The notes under the pieces: generated by a model
Databases searched by the model: none
Told to the model about the DNA's origin: nothing
The model's input: the letters and a program-made list of their open reading frames with translations, nothing else
Assembly (NCBI GenBank): GCA_023432075.1
Contig: JAEYVD010000874.1
Location: 1-12,474, forward strand
DNA from: Pseudomonadota bacterium
Lineage (GTDB): Bacteria > Pseudomonadota > Gammaproteobacteria > Burkholderiales > Burkholderiaceae_B
Reading direction: 5' to 3'
Length of the DNA: 12,474 nt
Shown: piece by piece, positions 6,381 through 12,474 of the stretch
Numbering within the stretch: position 1 is the stretch's first letter
Layout of the letters: the number at the start of each line of letters is the position of its first letter
Position numbers and translations under genes: made by a program

Positions 6381-8543
6381 ATGCCTGTCCCGTCCCGCCG
6401 CCGCAAGTTGGCGTTTGCCTTGTCCGCCGCGCTTGGCGCGCCCGCCGCCTGGTGCCCCGCAGCCCTGGCGCAGACGTCCGGCGCCAATCCGCCGATTCCC
6501 CAGTTGCCCGCCGTCACCGTGACGGGCGCCAGCGAGAGCAAACCGGACGAAATGCCGCCGGTGTACGCGGGGGGGCAGATTGCGCGAGGCGCGCGGCTGG
6601 GCATGCTGGGCAATGTCGACATGATGAGCACACCGTTCAACGTGACCTCGTACACATCGGAACTGGTGCTCAACCAGCAGGCGCGCAGCCTGGCGGATGT
6701 GATGGCGAACGACCCGGGCGTGGTCAGCGCGGGGCCGTGGTTCTTCGACAACTTCAATATCCGCGGGTTTGCCGTCAGCCGTGCCGAGATCGGATTCAAT
6801 GGCCTGTATGGCATCGCCAACTCCGAGGGCGTGCAGCTTGAAGGACTGGAGCGGATCGAAGTCCTGAAGGGACCGAGCACGCTGCTCAATGGCAGCGCGC
6901 CGCGCGGCACGGCAGGCGGGGCGATCAACCTGGTGCCCAAGCGGGCGGACGATACGCCGCTGACGCGGTTTACAACGACCTACGTGGGCGACGCCAACCT
7001 GGGCGCAAACGTGGACATCGGCCGGCGCTTTGGACAGGACAACGCTTTCGGCATCCGGTTGAACGCCGCCTATCGTGACGGAGAAGGGTCGGTCGACCAC
7101 GAGAAACCGCGCGCCTCGAATGTGACGCTGGGCCTGGATTACCGCGGCGAGCGGCTGCGCGCAAGCGCGGATCTGGGGGCCAGCAACCAGAAGATCAGTG
7201 GCGCGCGGAACAATTACTTCGTCACGACGGCATTTCCGCCGCAAGCGCCGCGCGGCGACATCAATCCCTATCCGTCGTGGTCGTACCAGGACAAGGATTA
7301 TGCGTTCGCCATGGTGCGCGCCGAATATGACCTGACCCGCAACTGGAGCATCGGCGGCGCGTTCGGTCTTGCCGAGACGACGCGCAAGGCCAATTCGCCG
7401 TGGGGCGTGATCACCAACGAAGCCGGCGATCTGGACTTCACGGCGTTCGGGTTGAAGGAACGCAACAAGACGCGCAGCGGCGAGCTGAATACGCGCATCC
7501 AGTTCGACACCGGCCCGATCAAGCACAACGCCGTGCTGGCCGTGACCGACTACGACTCGAAGGTAAGCGGCTATCAGCCGCAGTCATCGTGGAACGAGTT
7601 CAGCAACCTCTATCACCCAGTCAGTCTGTCCGAGCCCGAGGACTTCAGCCTGAATGGCACGATGGTGCCGCAGAACGACATGACGCTGCGCAGCCACGCC
7701 ATCACCGATACGTTGTCGATGCTGGACGAGCGCGTGCTGCTGACGCTGGGCATGCGCCATCAGAAGATCGACGTGAATTCCTATGTGTGGAACACCGGCG
7801 CGTGGCAGTCCAACTACCGCCGCAGCGCCAACACGCCCGCCGTGGGCCTGGTCGTCAAGCCGACCGACAGACTATCGCTCTACACCAACTACGTGGAGGC
7901 GCTGGCGCAGGGCGCAGTCGCGCCGGCCACCGCCCTGAACGCAGGCGAGGTGTTTGAGCCGTTCGTCTCCAAGCAGTTCGAAGTGGGCGCGAAGATGGAT
8001 TGGGGCACGTTCTTCACGTCCTTGAGCTCCTTTCAAATTAAGCGGCCCAGCGGGTTCCTGGGTGCGGATAACGTGTACCGTCTGGCCGGCGAGCAGCGCA
8101 ACCGCGGGCTGGAACTGTCCGTGGCCGGCGAGGCCGCGCGTGGCCTGCGCGTGCTGGGCGGTGTGGCATGGACGCGCGCGATCCTCACCGAAACCCCGGG
8201 CGGTGAATTCGACGGCGCCAAGGCGTCTGGCGTGCCGACGTGGTCGGTCAAGCTGGGCGCGGAGTACGACATCGCGCAGGTACCCGGCCTGACCGCCACG
8301 GCACGCATGATCTACACGTCCTCCATCCCGTGGGACGCAGCCAACAACGCCACGGTGCCGGCCTGGACGCGCTTTGACGTCGGCGCGCGCTACGCGACCA
8401 AGATCGCCAGCCGCGATGTGGTGTTCCGCGCGACGGTGGAAAACGTATTCAATCGCCGCTATTGGGATTCTTCGCCCGCCTACCAGATGGTCACATCCGC
8501 CGCCCCGCGCACGTACATGCTGTCGGCCAGCGTCGACTTCTGA
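6381..8543 (+). CDS. TonB-dependent siderophore receptor without STN domain (720 aa)
   Basis: Outer-membrane importer of a ferric siderophore. The ATG at 6381 follows GGAG (6371-6374) at 6-base spacing. Signal peptide ends ALA near residue 30 (LAQT); TonB-box region LPAVTVTG at 42-49 follows almost at once, so there is no STN signalling domain. The family motif YAGGQIARGARLGMLG (62-77) and the TPFNVTSYTS segment start the plug, followed by IRGF, RIEVLKGPSTLLNG and GGAINLVPKRA; the beta-barrel ends in the terminal Phe720. This motif set is typical of the FcuA/FhuA-like branch of siderophore receptors, but the ligand cannot be assigned. It is transcribed divergently from the FecI-family cassette, and its stop overlaps the start of the PepSY-type gene (TGATG), showing translational coupling and probable joint function. 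Confidence 0.93.
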   Translation: MPVPSRRRKLAFALSAALGAPAAWCPAALAQTSGANPPIPQLPAVTVTGASESKPDEMPPVYAGGQIARGARLGMLGNVDMMSTPFNVTSYTSELVLNQQARSLADVMANDPGVVSAGPWFFDNFNIRGFAVSRAEIGFNGLYGIANSEGVQLEGLERIEVLKGPSTLLNGSAPRGTAGGAINLVPKRADDTPLTRFTTTYVGDANLGANVDIGRRFGQDNAFGIRLNAAYRDGEGSVDHEKPRASNVTLGLDYRGERLRASADLGASNQKISGARNNYFVTTAFPPQAPRGDINPYPSWSYQDKDYAFAMVRAEYDLTRNWSIGGAFGLAETTRKANSPWGVITNEAGDLDFTAFGLKERNKTRSGELNTRIQFDTGPIKHNAVLAVTDYDSKVSGYQPQSSWNEFSNLYHPVSLSEPEDFSLNGTMVPQNDMTLRSHAITDTLSMLDERVLLTLGMRHQKIDVNSYVWNTGAWQSNYRRSANTPAVGLVVKPTDRLSLYTNYVEALAQGAVAPATALNAGEVFEPFVSKQFEVGAKMDWGTFFTSLSSFQIKRPSGFLGADNVYRLAGEQRNRGLELSVAGEAARGLRVLGGVAWTRAILTETPGGEFDGAKASGVPTWSVKLGAEYDIAQVPGLTATARMIYTSSIPWDAANNATVPAWTRFDVGARYATKIASRDVVFRATVENVFNRRYWDSSPAYQMVTSAAPRTYMLSASVDF

Positions 8544-9742
8544 TGGCAGCAGGGCGTCTTCGGCTGGGGGAGCGCCAGACCTGGGTCTGGCTGCACCGCT
8601 ACGCCGGTCTGCTGACCGCGCTGTTTCTGACGGTGGCGGGGCTGACCGGCAGCATCCTGGCGTTCGGGCACGACATCGATGTGTGGCTCAACCCCGGCTT
8701 GCATCACGCCCGTTCCAGCGCGCCGCCGCTGGGCTTTGACGCACTGGCGTCACGCATCCAAGCGTCTGACCCGACGCTGCAGGTCGACTACCTCACGCAC
8801 GACGGCGCGCCCGGCCACACGGCGCTGGCCTTCGTGTCGGCGCGGCCGGGGCATCCGCCGCTTGCCTATGACGAGGTGTATGTCGATCCCGGCACGGGAG
8901 AGATCCAGGGCAGGCGCTCGCGCCGCGCCTGTTGCCTGCAGGCCGAGAGCTTCGTGCCCTTCATGCTGCAGATCCATCACAGCCTTTACATTCCCGGTCT
9001 ATGGGGCTGGTGGTTCATGGGCGGAATCGCGCTCATCTGGCTGGTGGACAGCTTGGTGGGCTTTTACCTGACGCTGCCGCGAGGCGGTCTGCGTTGGGCG
9101 AAATGGAGGCCGGCGTGGCAGATCAAGCGCGGCGCGGGATCGTATCGGCTGAACCTGGACCTGCACCGCGCATTTGGCTTGTGGTTATGGCTGGCGCTGA
9201 TGTTGCTTGCCCTGAGCAGCGCCTATCTCAACCTGCGCGAAGAACTGTTCCGGCCAGCCTTGTCGGCCGTGTCGACGCTGACGCCAATACCCGTGGCGAG
9301 TACGCGGCCCGCGTCGCGCGAGGCGCTGCCGGTGGTCGGCTTCGATGCCATCCGCACGCGCGCGAACGCGCACGCCCAGGCGCAGGGTTGGCCGGAACGC
9401 GTCAGCGGGGTCAGCCATTTCAGGGAACTGGGTCTGTATCTGGCGTTGTTGTGGCCCTCGCATCAGGACCGGGGGCTCGGCCTGGGATCGCCGATGCTGT
9501 ATTACGACGCGCACAGCGCAGACTTGCTGGGGGCCGCGCAACCCGGCCTGGGGACCGCGGCCGATGTCTTCACGCAGATGCAGTTTCCGCTGCACAGCGG
9601 CCAGATCGGCGGCCTTGGCGGCCGGATCCTGGTCTGCGCGCTGGGGCTGGTGGTCGCGATGCTGAGCGTGACGGGCGTGGTGATCTGGTGGAAGAAGCGG
9701 CGGTCCCGCGACGTGTCGGCGCGGCGCGCCGGACGGTCTTGA
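8543..9742 (+). CDS. PepSY-associated TM protein, probable ferric-siderophore reductase (399 aa)
   Basis: Inner-membrane protein of the PepSY_TM type, the group that includes FoxB/PiuB-like proteins, some of which are haem-bearing reductases releasing iron from siderophores. The ATG at 8543 overlaps the receptor stop by one base; an upstream in-frame start at 8462 would lie inside the receptor gene and is rejected. Four membrane segments are visible: about 16-42, 155-180, 208-230 and 357-383. Histidines at the membrane edges match the group's pattern and could ligate haem: H18 (WLHRYAG), H145/H146 (QIHHSLY), H208 (DLHRAFG), H351 (PLHSGQIGG). Periplasmic PepSY-like stretches lie between TM1-TM2 and TM3-TM4; the first carries an unusual adjacent pair C132-C133. 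The protein ends in a basic tail. The coupling to a siderophore receptor supports the reductase role, which is inference. Confidence 0.88.
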   Translation: MAAGRLRLGERQTWVWLHRYAGLLTALFLTVAGLTGSILAFGHDIDVWLNPGLHHARSSAPPLGFDALASRIQASDPTLQVDYLTHDGAPGHTALAFVSARPGHPPLAYDEVYVDPGTGEIQGRRSRRACCLQAESFVPFMLQIHHSLYIPGLWGWWFMGGIALIWLVDSLVGFYLTLPRGGLRWAKWRPAWQIKRGAGSYRLNLDLHRAFGLWLWLALMLLALSSAYLNLREELFRPALSAVSTLTPIPVASTRPASREALPVVGFDAIRTRANAHAQAQGWPERVSGVSHFRELGLYLALLWPSHQDRGLGLGSPMLYYDAHSADLLGAAQPGLGTAADVFTQMQFPLHSGQIGGLGGRILVCALGLVVAMLSVTGVVIWWKKRRSRDVSARRAGRS

Positions 9743-9763
9743 GCCAGGGGATTGCCGCGAAAC

Positions 9764-9786
9764 GGCGCGGCCCGCGGTGCCGCGCC
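9764..9786 (+). terminator. Possible terminator hairpin after the PepSY-type gene
   Basis: GGCGCGGC (9764-9771) and GCCGCGCC (9779-9786) form a perfect 8-bp GC stem with a 7-base loop, 21 bases after the PepSY-type stop codon. No U-run follows, so intrinsic termination is uncertain; it could instead protect the 3' end of the message. Confidence 0.4.
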
Positions 9787-9816
9787 TGGGCGCGGGGTGA
9801 GCGTCGCTGCCTGGAT

Positions 9817-9840
9817 TGCGACCAATGGTTGATGGTCGTA
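9817..9840. repeat. Dyad TGCGACC-N10-GGTCGTA
   Basis: The arms at 9817-9823 and 9834-9840 are complementary at 6 of 7 positions, and the spacer contains ACCAATGGT-like symmetry that overlaps the left arm. The size fits a dimeric transcription-factor site, but it lies about 400 bases from the next gene. Confidence 0.25.
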
Positions 9841-10239
9841 GTCATTCCGGCTACTTGAGTGGCCGAAAAACTGCGCATAGATTGACCAAGTCCGCTTCGC
9901 TTCCCTGCGAGACGGCCGAATGGATGGTCCGTAGCCGAATTTCCTCAGTAGTGCGTTTCCTCTGTTTGCTTCAGGGAGCACATTCTTGGACGTCCATGCC
10001 CCCCCAGCGGTGAGCGTCTCGCGCCTACGCCGCCTTCTCCCCTCAGCGCCGCACCGCATGGCAGCCTTGGCTCGCCGTGGCGCGCGGCTGCCGTTTTTCC
10101 TGCCTTTCCCCTGACCTGATTCCACGGAGCGTGCCCCGCCACATTGACACCGAATGCGCATTAGCTCGAAAGAACATCGTCGTGCATGTTGGAAGTCCCG
10201 AAGTGACCTTCGTCAGACACATCCATTGGAGCGATAACA

Positions 10240-11694
10240 ATGAAGCTAACTCGCCGCAAACTGAACGCAGGGGGATTGGCCCTGCTGGCTGCAGGATCGC
10301 TGGGGCCGGCATTCCGGGCCTCGGCCGCCGCCTCCGAAGGGCTGGTGGCAAACCTGCCTGAGGCCGACGACCGATTCGTCCTGGCCACCGAAGCGTACAT
10401 CTACGCCTACCCGCTGGTGACCATGGAGATGACCCGCCGGGTGATCACCAACGTCGCCGAGCCGAAGGGCACGCGCGCGCCGATGGGTCAGCTCATCAAG
10501 CTGCGCCAGTATCCGGACGCGAAGTTCCGCGACGTGACGGCGCCAAACGCCGACACCCTGTACACCACCGCCTTTTTCGATGTGGGCGACGAGCCCTGGG
10601 TCGTCAGCCTGCCCGACATGAACGATCGCTACGCGCTGTTTCCGCTGCTGGATGGATGGACAACCGTGTTCGACGTGCCCGGCAAGCGCACGACGGGCAC
10701 TGGTGCGCAGACCTTCGTCGTGACGGGGCCGGGCTGGGAAGGCGCCGTGCCGCAGGGCATGAAGCAATACAAGTCGCCCACGAGCATTGTCTGGATGCTG
10801 GGCCGCGTCTATTGCACGGGCACGCCGGAGGACTACGCCGAGGTGCACAAGCTGCAGGACCAGGTGAAGATCGCGCCGCTGAGCGGCTGGGGCAAGGACT
10901 GGGCAGCGCCCCAGGGCAAGGTGGATCCGGCCATCGACATGAAGACGCCGGTGCGCGACCAGGTCAACAACATGGATGCCCACGAGTACTTCGCGTTGTT
11001 TGCGCAGTTGCTCAAGCGCAATCCGCCGACCGCGGCGGATGCGCCCATGGTGGAAAAATTGGCCACCATCGGCATCGTGCCCGGCCAGGATTTCGACAAA
11101 TCCAAATTGCCTGCCGATTTTGCCAAGCGGGTGCCGGATACCGGATTCGCGCGGATCATGGCGCATTTCCGGTCCAACGATGGCGACATCCAGCATATCG
11201 ACGGCTGGGGCTTCACGACCAAGACGGGGATCTACGGCACCAACTATCTGCAACGGGCCTTGGTCACCGCCATCGGGCTGGGCGCGAACCGGCCGCAGGA
11301 CGCCATCTACCCGACCTCGTTGCGGTCGGCCAACGGGGCTATCCAGCGCGAATACAACGGGTCGGAAAAGTACGTGCTGACGTTCAAGAAGGGCCTGACG
11401 CCGCCCGTGTCTGGGTTCTGGTCATTGACCATGTATGACCAGAACTACTTCTTCGTTGATAACCCGCTGAATCGCTATTCCATCAGCGAACGCCAGCCGC
11501 TCAAGCGCAAACCCGACGGGTCGATCGATCTCTTGATCCAGAACGAATCGCCGGGGCCCGAGCACGAGTCGAACTGGCTGCCGGCGCCCAAGGGCCGATT
11601 CATCCTGATGATGCGCCTGTATTGGCCCAACGAAAGCGACCCGTCGATCATCAACGGGTCGTGGACGGTGCCGCCGGTGCGGCGGGTGAGCTGA
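10240..11694 (+). CDS. Exported DUF1254/DUF1214-domain protein (484 aa)
   Basis: The ATG at 10240 is preceded by GGAG (10228-10231) at 8-base spacing. The N-terminus has a Tat-like twin-arginine motif (TRRKLNAGG), a hydrophobic stretch and an ASA cleavage site near residue 30, so export, possibly folded, to the periplasm is likely. The DUF1254 domain (about 53-200) shows AYIYAYPLVTMEMTRR, then ADTLYTTAFFDVGDEP and DGWTTVFDVPGKRT. The DUF1214 domain (about 355-470) shows GFWSLTMYDQNYFFVDNP, RYSISER, and PAPKGRFILMMRLYWPNE near the C-terminus. Length is normal for the two-domain family. The biochemical role of these domains is not established, so I assign none. It is followed after 88 bases by an exported beta-barrel-like gene in the same direction, so the two may act together in the envelope. 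Confidence 0.9.
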   Translation: MKLTRRKLNAGGLALLAAGSLGPAFRASAAASEGLVANLPEADDRFVLATEAYIYAYPLVTMEMTRRVITNVAEPKGTRAPMGQLIKLRQYPDAKFRDVTAPNADTLYTTAFFDVGDEPWVVSLPDMNDRYALFPLLDGWTTVFDVPGKRTTGTGAQTFVVTGPGWEGAVPQGMKQYKSPTSIVWMLGRVYCTGTPEDYAEVHKLQDQVKIAPLSGWGKDWAAPQGKVDPAIDMKTPVRDQVNNMDAHEYFALFAQLLKRNPPTAADAPMVEKLATIGIVPGQDFDKSKLPADFAKRVPDTGFARIMAHFRSNDGDIQHIDGWGFTTKTGIYGTNYLQRALVTAIGLGANRPQDAIYPTSLRSANGAIQREYNGSEKYVLTFKKGLTPPVSGFWSLTMYDQNYFFVDNPLNRYSISERQPLKRKPDGSIDLLIQNESPGPEHESNWLPAPKGRFILMMRLYWPNESDPSIINGSWTVPPVRRVS

Positions 11695-11716
11695 CGCGGT
11701 CACGGCGTCGCAACGC

Positions 11717-11743
11717 GCGCCGCGCTTGACCGGAGCGCGGCGC
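11717..11743 (+). terminator. Strong GC hairpin after the DUF1254/DUF1214 gene
   Basis: GCGCCGCGC (11717-11725) and GCGCGGCGC (11735-11743) form a perfect 9-bp stem with a 9-base loop, 22 bases after the stop codon and 39 bases before the next start. No U-run follows, so it may be an inefficient terminator or a transcript-processing element separating the two genes' expression. Confidence 0.45.
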
Positions 11744-11782
11744 CTTCCATGGAACATGCCTTCGGGCCTTTGGGATCTCGCG

Positions 11783-12474
11783 ATGAAAAAGCACATCACT
11801 GTCTGCCTGACATGCGCGGCGTTCCCGCTAGGGGCCGCCGTCGCGGCCGAAACCCCAGTGGCGTCCGCCCCGGCCGCCGCGGTTTCCGACGAATGGCAAT
11901 TCTCGGCCTCGCCGTATCTGTGGGCGCCGGCGCTGTCAGGCACCGTCACGCATCGCCGCCTGCCGACGGTGGACATCAATGCAAGCTTCGACAAGATCCT
12001 GGACAACCTGGATTTTGCCGCCATGCTGATGGGCGATGCACGCAAGGGCAGATACAGCATCTTTGGCGATCTGCTGTACGTGAAGGTCGGTGCGCAAGGC
12101 GACACCCCCCGGGGAATCGTGGCCAGCAGTGTGGACGTGAAGAACGAATCGTTCACCGGCCTGATCGGCGCGGGCTATTCGGTGCTCGACCGGTCGGAGC
12201 ACAGTCTGGACGTGGTGGGCGGCCTACGCGTCTGGTCGGTGGATTCGGACGTCACCTTCAAGGGCAGATTCACGGACGGCCGCAAGCACAGCGAAAGCGC
12301 CACGTGGGTGGACGCGATGGTGGGCGTGCGAGGCACCTACAACTTTCATCCCAAGGCCTATCTGACGGGCTGGGGCATGATCGGCGCCGGGGGCGCGCAG
12401 GCGGACTGGGACCTCGGTCTTGGCGTGGGCTACAGCTTCAACAAATCGGTGTCGGCGACGGTGGGCTACCGGGC
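11783..12474 (+). CDS. Exported probable outer-membrane beta-barrel protein (5' part, runs off window)
   Basis: The frame opens at ATG 11783, is uninterrupted to the right edge (230 codons) and is therefore 3'-truncated. GGGA (11772-11775) at 7-base spacing is a modest ribosome site. The signal peptide is MKKHITVCLTCAAFPLGAAVAA, followed by an Ala/Pro-rich linker to about residue 33 and then the segment WQFSASPYLWAPALSGTV. Beyond this, alternating short amphipathic strands rich in Gly and aromatic residues (YSIFGDLLYVKVG, SFTGLIGAGYSVLD, LDVVGGLRVWSV, DAMVGVRGTYNF, AYLTGWGMIGAGG, LGLGVGYSF) indicate a beta-barrel of the small-porin type. This opening is common in uncharacterised outer-membrane proteins. 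It is probably read with, or regulated relative to, the DUF1254/DUF1214 gene ahead. The substrate is unknown. Confidence 0.8.
   Translation, partial: MKKHITVCLTCAAFPLGAAVAAETPVASAPAAAVSDEWQFSASPYLWAPALSGTVTHRRLPTVDINASFDKILDNLDFAAMLMGDARKGRYSIFGDLLYVKVGAQGDTPRGIVASSVDVKNESFTGLIGAGYSVLDRSEHSLDVVGGLRVWSVDSDVTFKGRFTDGRKHSESATWVDAMVGVRGTYNFHPKAYLTGWGMIGAGGAQADWDLGLGVGYSFNKSVSATVGYR

Larger units (their letters stand above)
9743..10239. other. 497-base intergenic region with repeats, no convincing gene
   Basis: No tRNA, rRNA or supportable ORF is seen; the short frames here look random. The region opens with a GC hairpin (9764-9786), followed by a dyad (9817-9840), a spaced inverted repeat (9844-9854 with 9931-9940) and an imperfect direct repeat (9831-9841 and 9923-9934). 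An exact TTGACA at 10144-10149 is the best -35 for the downstream gene, but no acceptable -10 lies 15-19 bases on. The repeats suggest operators or a small RNA, but neither can be shown. Confidence 0.4.

Noticed and set aside
6261..7526. 421-codon minus-strand open frame opposite the plus-strand receptor
   Set aside because: It mirrors a well-supported receptor gene, shows no domain, and has no ribosome site.
10144..10172. TTGACA as a promoter for the DUF1254/DUF1214 gene
   Set aside because: The -35 is perfect, but the hexamers 15-19 bases downstream match the -10 consensus at only about 2 of 6 positions.
10246..11253. 335-codon minus-strand open frame opposite the DUF1254/DUF1214 gene
   Set aside because: Shadow frame; the plus-strand product has clear domains and a signal peptide.
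1..12474. CRISPR arrays, tRNA/rRNA genes, insertion sequences, attachment sites
   Set aside because: No regularly spaced repeats, no tRNA-like cloverleaf, no transposase or terminal inverted repeats were seen; composition is uniform apart from the AT-rich patch around 5896-6020, which promoters explain.

Overview
The window is GC-rich DNA from a Gram-negative bacterium. It has outer-membrane TonB-dependent receptors, a lipoprotein with a lipobox, a Tat-type signal and FecI/FecR regulators. Base composition, gene style and the FecI-FecR-receptor arrangement suggest a betaproteobacterium of the Achromobacter/Bordetella type (Alcaligenaceae). That placement is inferred from style, not from a database match.

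Layout: 1-398 holds the 3' end of an unrecognised small soluble protein (+). 634-1683 is a lipoprotein of unknown function (+) with two equally spaced cysteine pairs. 1721-5869 is a minus-strand ferric-siderophore cell-surface signalling cassette, read from right to left: FecI-family ECF sigma factor (5869-5366), FecR-family anti-sigma regulator (5346-4336), and an STN-domain TonB-dependent receptor (4213-1721). 5870-6380 is a divergent control region. 6381-9742 is a plus-strand pair: a second TonB-dependent siderophore receptor, which lacks an STN domain, overlapped by one base with a PepSY-type inner-membrane protein that is probably a ferric-siderophore reductase. 9743-10239 is a 497-base gap with inverted and direct repeats but no convincing gene. 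10240-11694 encodes an exported DUF1254/DUF1214 protein with a Tat-like signal. 11783 to the right edge is the start of an exported, probably outer-membrane beta-barrel protein.

How the iron genes probably work together: the minus-strand receptor binds a ferric siderophore and signals through its STN domain to FecR, which releases or activates the sigma factor to raise receptor expression. The sigma gene has a near-consensus housekeeping promoter (-35 and -10 each 5/6, 17-base spacer) whose spacer is occupied by a Fur-box-like sequence, so iron starvation should switch the cassette on. The divergent receptor plus PepSY reductase would import a ferric siderophore and release iron at the inner membrane. 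No siderophore biosynthesis gene and no ABC permease is present, which suggests uptake of siderophores made by other organisms.

Most noteworthy signals: the two divergent promoters carry mirror-image copies of ATATTGAA over their -35 elements; a TGCAAAT-N6-AATT motif occurs both in the divergent region and just upstream of the minus-strand receptor; and the leader of the plus-strand receptor is about 350 bases long and contains two mutually exclusive hairpin pairings.
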